Source: an uncultured Isosphaeraceae bacterium
GTDB lineage: Bacteria; Planctomycetota; Planctomycetia; Isosphaerales; Isosphaeraceae
Length of the DNA stretch: 64,000 nt
Assembly (NCBI GenBank): GCA_945957605.1
Contig: CAMFLR010000014.1
Coordinates: 175,359-239,358 of the forward strand
Direction of reading: 5' to 3'
Below the pieces are notes generated by a model. The model searched no databases, was not told the origin of the DNA, and saw only the letters and a list, made by a program, of their open reading frames with translations. Made by a program: the position numbers and the translations under genes. Below, piece by piece: positions 9,438 to 18,001 of the stretch. How positions within the stretch are numbered: position 1 is the stretch's first letter; every line of letters begins with the position of its first letter.

Positions 9438-10325
9438 ATGCACCGCGAAGTTCGTCAACTTGTGGCAAGTCGCCTAAAATCGCGTTTCTGGGCGTTTGCA
9501 GCGGTGCTCGGCCTGGCAGTAGCCGCCGCGCCCGCCGAAGCGGGAATCAGCTTCCTGGATAGCTTCAGGTCAGAATCATCGATGCAAACGGCGGATGGTG
9601 CGTCGACCACTCTGAGCGGTTACTTCTTCACAACTTCCCTCCATAGCGATAACGGCGGCGATTACACCGGTGTGAGCCTGGCCTATCCCGGCCCTGGCTC
9701 GCCCGTAGCTCTCGTGCAACAGAGCGACCCGACCGTCTGGCTCTATCAGACATCACTGCTTCCCGACCAGGCGACGATGGACGCGGCGTTTCCGACGGGA
9801 ACCTACACGTACACCGCCACCAACGGTGCGACAAGCGACGTCGCCAGCTTCGACTACACCGCCGACGACTATCCGTTATCGCAGCCGTATTTGACGGGCA
9901 CGTCCTATTCGGACTTGCAAAACTTGAACGCAGCATCGACCGTGAATCTGACATTCAGCGCGTTCAATACGGGCGGAAACGCGAGCGACTCATTCATCTT
10001 CTTTCAAATTTACGACCTCACGCTGGGTGCTTTCGCCTACGACGCGGGATTCTTGCCCTCCACCGCCACGGGTGTGACTGTCAATGCGAACACGCTGGTC
10101 GCGGGGCACGACTATCGCTATGAATTGATCTTCTCGAACCGCGATCAAACGGCGAGCCCGGGCGCTGGGTTCAATGCCCAGCTTGGCTTTGAAAATCGCA
10201 CCTACGGATTATTCTCGACAGCAGCCGTATCGATCGGAGTTCCCGAACCTTCGACGATCGTGATGCTGGCAAGCGGTGCTTTGGTGATTGGCGCCAGCAG
10301 GCTGCGTCGGAAGCGGGCGAACTGA
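9438..10325 (+). CDS. PEP-CTERM sorting-signal exported protein
   Basis: A 295-residue exported protein. The start is ATG 9438 (MHREVRQLVASRLKSRFWAF...), preceded by AGGGG and giving a signal peptide with the cleavage-like AAPAEAG. A frame extending to 9246 has no plausible ribosome site. The body is beta-rich, Thr/Ser/Tyr-rich and unassigned. The C-terminus carries a complete PEP-CTERM signal: VPEPST, a hydrophobic helix (IVMLASGALVIGASRL) and a basic tail (RRKRAN), which directs sorting by an exosortase-type transpeptidase. A rho-independent terminator follows at 10361-10395. Confidence 0.85.
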   Translation: MHREVRQLVASRLKSRFWAFAAVLGLAVAAAPAEAGISFLDSFRSESSMQTADGASTTLSGYFFTTSLHSDNGGDYTGVSLAYPGPGSPVALVQQSDPTVWLYQTSLLPDQATMDAAFPTGTYTYTATNGATSDVASFDYTADDYPLSQPYLTGTSYSDLQNLNAASTVNLTFSAFNTGGNASDSFIFFQIYDLTLGAFAYDAGFLPSTATGVTVNANTLVAGHDYRYELIFSNRDQTASPGAGFNAQLGFENRTYGLFSTAAVSIGVPEPSTIVMLASGALVIGASRLRRKRAN

Positions 10326-10360
10326 ATCGCTGAAGTTCACTGGATGATTGAGATCATCGC

Positions 10361-10395
10361 AAGGGACGGGCAGTACGCCTGTCCCTTATTTTTTT
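10361..10395 (+). terminator. rho-independent terminator of the PEP-CTERM gene
   Basis: Stem AAGGGACGGGC / GCCTGTCCCTT (11 pairs, one G-T) with a 5-base loop AGTAC, followed by A and seven T. Confidence 0.85.
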
Positions 10396-11100
10396 GTACA
10401 GATTTCGGCGGTGTCCCGCTCATTTCAAGCGAGCTAGATTGAATCTCGATCAAAATCCTCGTGATCTTACGGAAGAACTGCTGATTGATACGGGCTCCGC
10501 ATGGGCCGACCGATTGCATTGACTCAAATAATAACTGCTCACTTTAATATAAATGATAAACTAAAAATTTCATCCACTATCGATATTTACCTGGTTCAGA
10601 CATCTCAATGGCCGTTCCCGCCTCCTGTCGCTCGCCAAAACCAGCAGACCAGAACCATGAGACACCTCACCCACAGATGCGTGCAACACGTCATAAGGCG
10701 TTCACGAGACACGGGAAAGCAGATGTCTCCGACAGACCAGGCCGAACTCTCACGTGACCGATCGAATCGCCCAATCAGGCGACGCGACTGATGAAATTGC
10801 GGGCAGAGTGGCTTCCTCTCGAAATCCACACGAAATTCCTAAGACATTCTGAAATCAAGATTTAAATTCTTTGGGTCACGGCCGCATTCGGCATCTCTTG
10901 GCTTTGGCATCACGGATGCAAAACGAGTCTCGTTCTAAATTAGACCTCCACGGAAGAGGTCGATGGAACCCAGGCCTTGGTGCGCCCGCGCGCCACGAGA
11001 TGTCAATCGATTGAAACATCATCGGGCTGGCCTTTGATCATTTGGAAAACATTCGTTTTCCAGAATGAGGGCGGAAATCCTGTCGAAGGAATGGAGCGTG
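10396..11100. other. long intergenic region, no gene seen
   Basis: About 700 bases with relatively AT-rich patches (around 10530-10590 and 10850-10960). Short ORFs on both strands have no ribosome site and no natural protein composition. The right end should contain the promoter of the small lipoprotein gene. Confidence 0.4.
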
Positions 11101-11310
11101 ATGAGAGCCTTTCGCAAGTCTGTCCTGGCGGCGCTGATGATCCTTCCGCTCGTATGCGTGATCGGTTGCGGACCGACGGCATCGAGCAGCGAGGCAACGA
11201 AAGCTCTGAGTGCCGCGGATCAAGAAGCGTTGCAACGAGAAGCGTCGAAGTCGCTGGCCCAACCAGGGAAGGGAGTGGAGATCAAGAAGGCTGATCCGAT
11301 CACTAAATGA
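11101..11310 (+). CDS. small lipoprotein
   Basis: A 69-residue protein. ATG 11101 has GGAG 4 bases upstream and gives a standard lipoprotein signal: basic N-region (MRAFRKS), hydrophobic core (VLAALMILPLVCV) and lipobox VIGC. The mature part is about 45 residues, hydrophilic and helical (SSSEATKALSAADQEALQREASK). A longer frame from 11065 is possible but less well supported. It lies 177 bases upstream of a DUF1559 gene; short lipoproteins of this kind often accompany DUF1559 genes in planctomycetes (from general knowledge). Function unknown. Confidence 0.75.
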   Translation: MRAFRKSVLAALMILPLVCVIGCGPTASSSEATKALSAADQEALQREASKSLAQPGKGVEIKKADPITK

Positions 11311-11487
11311 TCAAGTCCTCATTTCTCTCATTCACTTCCGGCCTTATCCCCCCGTCTCTCCTGCCAAATACTCTCCCGCTGAATACTCTCCGCCCTGAAT
11401 TGTTTTTCGTAGCGGGATCATTTCACCAGAGCCCGGATTGTTCTCCTTGACCTATCCGCGCACATTCGTCTTCCGAGGTATCACTCC

Positions 11488-12597
11488 GTGCCGAATCGAT
11501 TCAACCGCGTGCAGCCGCGTCGACAGGGCTTCACCCTCATCGAGCTGCTCGTCGTGATCGCAATCATTGCCGTATTGATCGCTCTCCTTCTTCCAGCCGT
11601 GCAGGCAGCCCGCGAGGCCGCCCGTCGTGCCCAGTGCGTCAACAACCTGAAGCAACTCGGCCTGGCCGCAGCCAACTACGAGAGTTCCAACGGGTGCTTC
11701 GCGATGGGGATGTATCAGTCCCCTGGCGTTGTCTACGCGCCCCTGGGCAGTCAGAGTGTCATGGTCGACATGCTCCCCTACATGGAGCAAAACGGCTTCA
11801 ACAATGCCTATAACTTCAGTGTCGCCGTCTACGATGGACCCAACTTCACCATCGTGAAGTCGAGCATTGCGTCCTACCTGTGCCCAAGCGACGCTGCGGC
11901 TTGGAACGCCACGCCTACGCATGCGAACGGCGGTATTCCGGGCAAGTACATCATGTTCGGCGTATCACCGGCACACGGCAATTATCGCGCCTGCATGGGG
12001 ACGTTCACGAACAACGACCTGGGCCAGAATCCTCCGAACGGCTTCACCACCAACCAGGGCTTGGCAAAGGCGAATTGCAACGGAATCTACGGCTACTGGA
12101 GCTCGACCACCGTCGCCAGTATTACCGACGGAACAAGCAACACCATCGCCTTCAGCGAGACCGCCATCGGGCTCTTGCCATCAGATCTCCAGGCGGGTTA
12201 CGGGCTGTGGTCGTGGTGCGGGTGGACCGCTGGTGAGTCGGGCACGTTCTGCACGGCGTACGGCATCAACGCCCAGAAGCGGCTGCCGAATGTCGGTACT
12301 TCGCAAGCTGATGGACTGCAGACGATCTATCAGAACTCGTTCGTGGGTGTTCCGATCATTGCCGGGAGTGCGAACAGCTTCCATCCTGGCGGGGCAAATC
12401 ATGCCTTCGCCGATGGTTCTGTGAGGTTCCTCAAAGACACGATCGGCACCTGGCCTTTGAACAGCACCGGTAACTATCCGGTCGGCTTCACGTTCAATGG
12501 CAACAACTACTCGATGGGTTGCACGACGGCGCCCGCGATCTATCAAGCACTGTCGACGAAGAGCGGTGGCGAGGTCATCAGCGCCGATGCATTCTGA
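11488..12597 (+). CDS. DUF1559 prepilin-like protein
   Basis: A 369-residue protein starting at GTG 11488 (GAGG about 10 bases upstream). The N-terminus is a canonical prepilin signal: MPNRFNRVQPRRQ, cleavage motif GFTLIE, then LLVVIAIIAVLIALLLPAV. It continues with the family hallmark QAAREAARRAQCVNNLKQLG and closes with the H-x9-DG signature (HPGGANHAFADGSVRFL) and the ending GGEVISADAF. It is a better match to the DUF1559 consensus than the gene at 8221. Cleavage after Gly by a type IV prepilin peptidase and inner-membrane or pseudopilus assembly are predicted. A strong terminator follows at 12640. Confidence 0.95.
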   Translation: MPNRFNRVQPRRQGFTLIELLVVIAIIAVLIALLLPAVQAAREAARRAQCVNNLKQLGLAAANYESSNGCFAMGMYQSPGVVYAPLGSQSVMVDMLPYMEQNGFNNAYNFSVAVYDGPNFTIVKSSIASYLCPSDAAAWNATPTHANGGIPGKYIMFGVSPAHGNYRACMGTFTNNDLGQNPPNGFTTNQGLAKANCNGIYGYWSSTTVASITDGTSNTIAFSETAIGLLPSDLQAGYGLWSWCGWTAGESGTFCTAYGINAQKRLPNVGTSQADGLQTIYQNSFVGVPIIAGSANSFHPGGANHAFADGSVRFLKDTIGTWPLNSTGNYPVGFTFNGNNYSMGCTTAPAIYQALSTKSGGEVISADAF

Positions 12598-12639
12598 GTG
12601 AGATCAGTGCGTCAGCCCACTGGCTGAAAACTAGACTTG

Positions 12640-12677
12640 AACCGGCGGGGTCGAATGATCCCGCCGGTTGCTTTTTT
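12640..12677 (+). terminator. rho-independent terminator
   Basis: Perfect 10-pair stem AACCGGCGGG / CCCGCCGGTT with a 10-base loop, followed by GC and six T. It terminates the DUF1559 gene and separates it from the convergent gene downstream. Confidence 0.9.
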
Positions 12678-12711
12678 GAACAAACGTCTGCGCGAAGGCG
12701 ATGAAGCAAGC

Positions 12712-13665
12712 TTACTTCGTTTTATGTGTAATCTTTGCAGCGGGCTTCGTCTTCGCATGCGCGGGAGCAAGTGAAAGATAAGACAGCATGGAAGTGCTCG
12801 CCTTGGTCACTTGTGGACCTGTCGCAAAGCGCCCTAGTTCCTGAGACCACGTATCGAACTCGATGGGATTGCCTGATGTATCGGTGAGGCTGGAGAAATT
12901 TGTCGTGGTCGGCGACCCAACTTGGAACGCGAGGTGCAACCGGGCGGCCGCTTGGTTGGGAACGAGCGGCTTTGTTGGCACCAGATAGACCGTGTTTGTG
13001 GACGCGTCGTATGTGGCCGACTTCATCGCGATGACATTGCTGTAGAAGAGTCCAGCGCTCTCCGACATCATCGCGCTGCCGATTTCCATTTTCGATTTGG
13101 GTGAGACGACTTCATAATCGGCCAGGTCGGTAACTGTGCCAGGCGCCATTGGTTTGCTGAACTGAAGGGCGAACGCGACGACCTTGCCACCCTGAGTCAG
13201 CGCTTGCGAATTCACAATCGTGGGAGATGTCGTATCGGTTCCGTGGTTGATGACGACATACTCATTCGGCGTTCCATTCGCCGCGGACGAAGCCGGCGAG
13301 ATCGAGACCTGGAGCACACGGGTGCCCAGCGACGCCGAACCCGGCAGGATCGGAATCGTCAGATGTGCGACCGTGGGCGGACCGCCGCCGGGAGTCATGG
13401 GCGTGATAGTGAACGTCTGCTGGACTGGCGTGTAGTCGACGCCCGGCACCGCTGTGCCCCCGGTCGTGCTAACGGTGACCGTTACAGGTGGGGTGGCGTT
13501 CATCAAGTTGTTGGGGTCGGAATAGGCTCTGAGCGAAAGGTCGACGGTGCCAACCTGATCGTTGACGGTCACCGTCGATGTTGGCTCATCAAAGTACACT
13601 GTGCCCGTCAAAAGAGCCCTGCTTTCGAGGCTTTCGAGCTTGATCTTCGCCTTTTTCGTCTTCAT
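12712..13665 (-). CDS. exported protein with LEPR-XLL-like motif, Calx-beta and Ig-like domains
   Basis: A 317-residue protein. ATG 13665 is chosen because GGAGGG lies 4 bases upstream. The N-terminus (MKTKKAKIKLESLESRALLTG) carries the planctomycete LEPR-XLL-type motif, thought to mark surface or exported proteins, in place of a standard signal peptide. Next is a Calx-beta-like domain (VYFDEPTSTVTVNDQ ... GGTAVPGVDYTPVQQTFTI ... LTIPILPGSASLGTRVLQV). The second half is an Ig/SbsA-like domain with ALQFSKPMAPGTVTDLADYEV and LTDTSGNPIEFDTW. The C-terminus is Lys-rich (AHAKTKPAAKITHKTK). It is divergent from a relative sharing the second domain (14197-15213). Probably adhesive or structural. Confidence 0.75.
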   Translation of the reverse strand: MKTKKAKIKLESLESRALLTGTVYFDEPTSTVTVNDQVGTVDLSLRAYSDPNNLMNATPPVTVTVSTTGGTAVPGVDYTPVQQTFTITPMTPGGGPPTVAHLTIPILPGSASLGTRVLQVSISPASSAANGTPNEYVVINHGTDTTSPTIVNSQALTQGGKVVAFALQFSKPMAPGTVTDLADYEVVSPKSKMEIGSAMMSESAGLFYSNVIAMKSATYDASTNTVYLVPTKPLVPNQAAARLHLAFQVGSPTTTNFSSLTDTSGNPIEFDTWSQELGRFATGPQVTKASTSMLSYLSLAPAHAKTKPAAKITHKTK

Positions 13666-14196
13666 CACGCCCTCCATGGCGTTCGAGCCGATCAACGAGC
13701 TCCCGAAACCCGAAATTTCCCATCACAGTCATTGTGAAGGGAGGCTGCGGAACAATAGCAAAGGTTTCAAATTGCATAAAGCCAGAATCAGCAAAGAATT
13801 CCACTTAAATTTAGAATTTATTCACATACGTGGGCAAGGCCTTCGGCCTTCCAACTGGAGAACGTGTTATTCTGCTCCATGATCGCGATTTAAGTGCTTT
13901 GCGCGAGGATTTCAGGCGTGATGCCTATTCTCGCGACTCGCTAGATCAGGCGAGACTGAATCGCATTTCGACCGCGAATGTGATGTTCACCTCCCCTTCC
14001 CACCGCTCCATGACTCCAATTGCACAAATTACGCGATAGATTCCGGATATCACCTTCATGTTCTTCTGTCATTTCTAAATTCTTGTTTCACCGGTGAATT
14101 GTATAAAACAAAGTCGAGATCGCAGCCCGATTTATCCGATCGTTCACTACAATCGTGCGCAATGCGCCAAGCCCCCCTCAGGTGCAGGTGATCCGA
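13666..14196. other. divergent intergenic region between two LEPR-XLL-like genes
   Basis: About 530 bases separating the oppositely directed exported-protein genes; it should hold both promoters. A small hairpin AAGGCC-TTC-GGCCTT is visible around 13847-13861. No gene is seen. Confidence 0.4.
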
Positions 14197-15213
14197 ATGT
14201 TGAAGGCCTTCGGAAATGGACGCTCCAGGCGGACTCCATCGCTCGGCGTTGAGTGCCTCGAAGGACGGGTAGTGCTGAGCGGGAGCGGTCATCACGCCGC
14301 AGTGGTAGCCGCCGCAAAGGCTGCAGACGTCGCCGCCGTAGCCGAGGCTGCCGTCTTGCCACCTGTCATGGTCAAGTCGTACATGCTCCGCCACGGCCAC
14401 AAGTTGGCGGGGCTAGTGATGAACTTCTCCAAGCCGTTAGACCCCACCACGGCCCAGAACCTGGCGAACTATCAGGCGGCGGGACCGAACTTCACCATTA
14501 ACGCAGCGGTTTACAACCCAAGCCAGAATTCGGTCACACTGATGCTGACTCGTCCTGTCGCGCTGCCGGCGCCAGGAGCCTGGTTTACTATTTCTGCGAC
14601 TTACAATCCGCCCGGCAGCCCTTCGGAGTCAACAACGATCACCGACACGTCGGGAAATGCCGTCCTCACCCAAGGCACCCTCGCCCGATTCGACTCAAGG
14701 GGCCCGTTGCCGAATCCGCTCTTTAACACGTTCGTGCAATCGCAAATCAATCAGGATGTCGTCGCTCTTATGAAAGAGAACGGCGTTGCTGCCTACAATC
14801 AGGCTCATCCCATTCACCTGACAGGAACAGTTCAAGGAACCTATTTTCCCCAGACCACAACCACGCACTTCCGCGAGTTCGGCGGAGACTTCAGCATACC
14901 TGACAAAGAGACTGGCACGAGTTACTCGGGATCAGTCAGCCCGCTGGGTGAGATCGCTGGGACAGGAACCACGTCAAGTTACACCAATTACGTTCAGAAT
15001 TTCCCCTTCGAGATTGGGAGCTTGCAGACCAGTCAAGGGGAGGTCGATCTGACATTCGTTCACCTGGCAACGACGGGAACTAATAGTCGCGCGGGTGACT
15101 ACATGATCTCTGGAGGAACCGGGGCGTATGCTGGGGTCACAGGCTCGGGGCAGGTGCAGTTGACTTGGGACGGCACCACCAAGAACGGCACATTCACGGC
15201 AACGTACAGTTAA
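14197..15213 (+). CDS. exported protein with LEPR-XLL-like motif
   Basis: A 338-residue protein. ATG 14197 follows AGGTG at about 7 bases and is preferred over the GTG at 14155. The N-terminus has basic residues and the motif VECLEGRVVLSG, the LEPR-XLL-type signal. After an Ala-rich linker (about residues 33-55) comes an Ig/SbsA-like domain (AGLVMNFSKPLDPTTAQNLA, then TITDTSGNAVLTQGTLARFD) that is clearly related to the second half of the divergent neighbour. The last ~160 residues form a separate beta-rich domain (TYFPQTTTTHFREFGGDFSI ... SGGTGAYAGVTGSGQVQLTW). That C-terminal part resembles barrel-like domains in which GTGxYxGxTGSG is common. Probably exported; function unknown. Confidence 0.72.
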   Translation: MLKAFGNGRSRRTPSLGVECLEGRVVLSGSGHHAAVVAAAKAADVAAVAEAAVLPPVMVKSYMLRHGHKLAGLVMNFSKPLDPTTAQNLANYQAAGPNFTINAAVYNPSQNSVTLMLTRPVALPAPGAWFTISATYNPPGSPSESTTITDTSGNAVLTQGTLARFDSRGPLPNPLFNTFVQSQINQDVVALMKENGVAAYNQAHPIHLTGTVQGTYFPQTTTTHFREFGGDFSIPDKETGTSYSGSVSPLGEIAGTGTTSSYTNYVQNFPFEIGSLQTSQGEVDLTFVHLATTGTNSRAGDYMISGGTGAYAGVTGSGQVQLTWDGTTKNGTFTATYS

Positions 15214-15329
15214 GTCAATGTCAATGTTTCTTGAAACGATGAGGCGAAGTCACCGGTCGTCAATCTTGAAGTGCAGGCAACGCGAGTGCCTGGAGTAACT
15301 TTGTAGTCTATGTGTTCAGCGCGTCTTTT

Positions 15330-15370
15330 GAGCGGCGGGTGGCCTGTGCAAGGCCACCCGCCGCTCTTTT
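15330..15370 (+). terminator. rho-independent terminator
   Basis: Perfect 16-pair stem GAGCGGCGGGTGGCCT / AGGCCACCCGCCGCTC with loop GTGCA, followed by TTTTCTT. It sits between convergent genes. On the minus strand the stem is followed by A rather than U residues, so it is directional for the plus strand. Confidence 0.88.
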
Positions 15371-15385
15371 CTTGCAGCGAATCGC

Positions 15386-15877
15386 TCAGGGCTTGACGAT
15401 AACTCTGGGCTGGGAAGGAACAACCGCGGGAGGCGCGACAACACGCGTCTCAACGGGCGTGACGATGACTTGAGTCGGCACAGATTCCACGACTTTAACG
15501 TCCTTCACCAGTGCCAGTTCGCTGACCACCTTGCTGACACCCAAGGTGTTCTCGGCGAGGTCCATCGCCCGCTTTTTGGCGACGTCATTCAAGACCGATC
15601 CGCGTAAGTACACGACTCCACCGGGTTGAGACTCGATTTGCAGTACCGAGCCAACGAGCTGCTTGTCCCACTCAATTCGTCGAACGACGCGGTGTAACAC
15701 GTCCCGTTCTTGAGCGCTAATCTGCCCACGCTCAACTTCCGTCTCGACGCGATTGCGAATATTCCGGCCAGCGTTATCGAGTGCCCTACCCGCCCGGTTG
15801 AGTGGTCCGTCCTGGGCGTAAGTCACTTGTGAGCAAAGCACAATGGACACTACGGCTGCAACGAAAGCACGAATCAT
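15386..15877 (-). CDS. BON-domain exported protein
   Basis: A 163-residue protein. ATG 15877 has AGGAG 8 bases upstream and yields a signal peptide (MIRAFVAAVVSIVLCSQVTYAQ). Residues about 55-135 form a BON domain (LHRVVRRIEWDKQLVGSVLQ ... GGVVYLRGSVLNDVAKKRA ... AENTLGVSKVVSELAL). The C-terminal 35 residues are Val/Pro-rich (VVAPPAVVPSQPRVIVKP). BON domains (as in OsmY) occur in periplasmic proteins and bind phospholipid or other envelope components. It is convergent with the upstream LEPR-XLL-like gene. Role inferred only: envelope maintenance or stress. Confidence 0.8.
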   Translation of the reverse strand: MIRAFVAAVVSIVLCSQVTYAQDGPLNRAGRALDNAGRNIRNRVETEVERGQISAQERDVLHRVVRRIEWDKQLVGSVLQIESQPGGVVYLRGSVLNDVAKKRAMDLAENTLGVSKVVSELALVKDVKVVESVPTQVIVTPVETRVVAPPAVVPSQPRVIVKP

Positions 15878-15943
15878 TGACAAGCTCCTGCGAGAATCGA
15901 TCAGAAAGTCGGCTGTCGGCCAAGTATCCACGTTCGAGGTCAT

Positions 15944-16153
15944 TCGGTGAGGAAGTAATGCAACCGGCGGGCCAACAGATGGTCGAATTCAGACGATGAC
16001 TTGAGATTTCATTTTCTTATCACGTTGTTCGGCCCAGATTCACGCTTGCGCCATATAAGCATGAATCTGCCTTTCAATAGACGCATTTCCTTTCGATTGT
16101 CGCATCCATATACATGTCACCCGGCATTTTGCCCAAGCCACCTGCCGGTCAAT
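15944..16153. other. intergenic region, nothing recognised
   Basis: About 210 bases between the BON gene start and the end of the transposase gene, both on the minus strand; presumably holds the BON gene promoter. Confidence 0.35.
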
Positions 16154-16732
16154 TCATGAAGCGGCGTCGACGGGTAGACCGTGAATAGTCGGCAACCCCG
16201 GCCGATTAACTGCCGGCGAATTGGCGAGATAATAGTGTGCCGACGACCAACGCCAATCCTCGGGCTTCCGACATAGGCCGCGTTTGACGGGGTTTTCGTG
16301 GATATACTGCAAGCTCGCGAGTATCGCATTGGAGCCAAAAAGATTTCGGTCGTACCCGGACCCTTCTTGCCAAAACCGAAAACAAGGTTTTCCCGGTCGT
16401 TCGAGAACAGTAAGCCTGGCTAGCAAGCTCGATCGACTCGCAATCAAGACTTCCTTGACCTCTCGGGAGAACGGTTGTTTGATACGTGCCAGATATCGGC
16501 TGATTGATTGTTCTGGATCAGTGAGATGAATGAGCAGGTGAACGTGATTCGGCATGGACACAAATCCAACGAGTTCGATACTCGCCTCACGATTCGCCTC
16601 GTCCAAGCATCTCGCCAGCCGTTCCCGCCACGAGTCGTTCGTCAAAAGCGGCAGTCGCTGATAGCAAGAGAATGTCAGTTCATGGAGATGACCCGGTTCG
16701 TGGATGTGCTTCACCAACTTTCGATGTGACAC
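16154..16732 (-). CDS. REP-associated tyrosine transposase (RAYT, Y1/IS200-like)
   Basis: About 192 residues. The Y1 transposase signature is clear: SMPNHVHLLIH (the HUH metal-binding His pair), and at the C-terminal side YIHENPVKRGLCRKPEDWRW and SSAHYY, typical of RAYT proteins. The N-terminus KLVKHIHEPGHLHELTFSCY is also characteristic. The longest frame starts at 16786, but its first residues (MGATGSASVLVF) are simply the translation of the adjacent REP palindrome. GTG 16732 (VSHRKLVKHI) is a more likely start, though no strong ribosome site is visible. RAYTs are domesticated single-copy transposases that bind and nick REP hairpins; three REP-like palindromes lie directly upstream. Confidence 0.88.
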   Translation of the reverse strand: MSHRKLVKHIHEPGHLHELTFSCYQRLPLLTNDSWRERLARCLDEANREASIELVGFVSMPNHVHLLIHLTDPEQSISRYLARIKQPFSREVKEVLIASRSSLLARLTVLERPGKPCFRFWQEGSGYDRNLFGSNAILASLQYIHENPVKRGLCRKPEDWRWSSAHYYLANSPAVNRPGLPTIHGLPVDAAS

Positions 16733-16753
16733 GTCAATCGCCCATCGACCAAA

Positions 16754-16785
16754 GACGAGGACACTGGCAGAGCCAGTGGCACCCA
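16754..16785 (+). repeat. REP-like palindrome, copy 1
   Basis: Core CACTGGCAGAGCCAGTG (16762-16778; 7-base arms, AGA centre) preceded by GACGAGGA and followed by GCACCCA. The same unit recurs at 16919 and 49710, and inverted at 16840 and 49667. It lies immediately upstream of the RAYT gene. Confidence 0.85.
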
Positions 16786-16839
16786 AAATTCACCACATCA
16801 GCTAAACTCAACTCTATCCAACAGAATTAGGATATTAAA

Positions 16840-16866
16840 TGGGTGCCACTGGCTACGCCAGTGCTC
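16840..16866 (-). repeat. REP-like palindrome, copy 2 (inverted)
   Basis: TGGGTGCCACTGGC... with core CACTGGCTACGCCAGTG at 16847-16863, in inverted orientation relative to copies 1 and 3. The flanking GCACCCA marks orientation. Confidence 0.85.
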
Positions 16867-16918
16867 CAATTTTGTAGGCTCGCCACCCCACCGAGTGCCG
16901 TCTCCTCGATCAACCAAA

Positions 16919-16950
16919 GACGAAGACACGGGCATAGCCAGTGGCACCCG
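16919..16950 (+). repeat. REP-like palindrome, copy 3
   Basis: GACGAAGACACGGGCATAGC... with core CACGGGCATAGCCAGTG (one mismatch in the left arm), followed by GCACCCG. Copies 1-3 form a direct-inverted-direct cluster like a BIME. Confidence 0.8.
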
Positions 16951-17032
16951 GCGTCAGCCCTAGTCAGTGTCGCTTGCCCGAGACCGGAGATTATGTTCCG
17001 ATTCAAATCGTCATACGCCAACTCTTTGATTG

Positions 17033-18001
17033 TTATGCGAGTACCGCACGCATGTCGATCTGATACAAGAGACCATCGCAAAGCATATAAATATGATCTG
17101 CACGCCCAATGAGTCGGTCGGCAACGAGTTTGGCGCCGGCTTCGTTTCTGAATTCAATTCTCGCCAAAAGGTTCGGGATCTTTTCCTTACCAAGCTCAAA
17201 AAGGTGGTACAAGTTTCGTTTTTTGTAGCATCCCGCGAACAGGGCATGGCCGTCCGAAACGGCGAATGCCCTGCTGCCCATTAGCGGCATATTCCAAAAC
17301 GATCGGATCTCTTGACCGCGCAAATGAACAAGTGAAAATGCGGTGTAGTAATAAAACCAAACATCCTCGTCGGATTCAACATTTAGCGCATAGCAATCGT
17401 CGATATAATCGAGTCCGTCACTCGGCTGGAATTCATAGAGTTTGTTTCCTTCAGCATCCCACGCGACCAACCCAGACTCGCCGACGGCAGCCTGGGATCT
17501 GGAACCGCCTAAAATCCCCTCATCGGAATAGCTCGTCCAAATCGAACCTCGACCGGTTGTCTGCATTAATTCGATGCCATCACCGAGCAGGATCTCCCGA
17601 GCGAGAACACCTTCAAGAGTATAGACTCTGCCGTTCTTCTCGACATCTTCGAGGCCTTGGCAGACGGATCGAATGCCAACAAGCAAAAATTCATCAACTA
17701 ATGGCTGAATGTCGTGAATATTGAAGCGTTCACCCTCTATCAGTAGGTCGAGCGTCGGCCTTCCTTCGAGCAAGGTGACCACGCGATACCTTCGCAGTTG
17801 GTTCGGCACGGATTTGGGGTGGTCAGTACGTCCACGTCGTTTGATTTGATGATCCAGACACTGAAGCGCGATCACAAGATAAACAGCGCCATCGGGTCCG
17901 ACGTTGAAAGCAACGAGTTTCCCGTCACCGACGAGCGACGTTATCGAGGAGACCGGAGATAGATCCACAAAGCGCGTCTTATGCGCCAAATTGAACCTCA
18001 T
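17033..18001 (-). CDS. hypothetical protein, beta-propeller-like
   Basis: A 322-residue protein from ATG 18001; a frame reaching TTG 18028 adds 9 residues and neither start has a strong ribosome site. No signal peptide or membrane span. The sequence alternates short hydrophobic strands with Gly/Asp turns (KLVAFNVGPDGAVYLVIAL ... SGLVAWDAEGNKLYEFQPSD ... EDVWFYYYTAFSLVHLRG ... RADHIYMLCDGLLYQIDM), which suggests a beta-propeller with about five or six repeats, related to SMP-30/NHL-type folds. I do not recognise the family. The gene sits between the RAYT/REP cluster and groES. Confidence 0.65.
   Translation of the reverse strand: MRFNLAHKTRFVDLSPVSSITSLVGDGKLVAFNVGPDGAVYLVIALQCLDHQIKRRGRTDHPKSVPNQLRRYRVVTLLEGRPTLDLLIEGERFNIHDIQPLVDEFLLVGIRSVCQGLEDVEKNGRVYTLEGVLAREILLGDGIELMQTTGRGSIWTSYSDEGILGGSRSQAAVGESGLVAWDAEGNKLYEFQPSDGLDYIDDCYALNVESDEDVWFYYYTAFSLVHLRGQEIRSFWNMPLMGSRAFAVSDGHALFAGCYKKRNLYHLFELGKEKIPNLLARIEFRNEAGAKLVADRLIGRADHIYMLCDGLLYQIDMRAVLA

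Noticed and set aside
10501..10791. 96-codon plus-strand ORF in the long gap after the PEP-CTERM gene
   Set aside because: No ribosome site and unnatural composition towards the end; overlapping minus-strand ORF is equally long.
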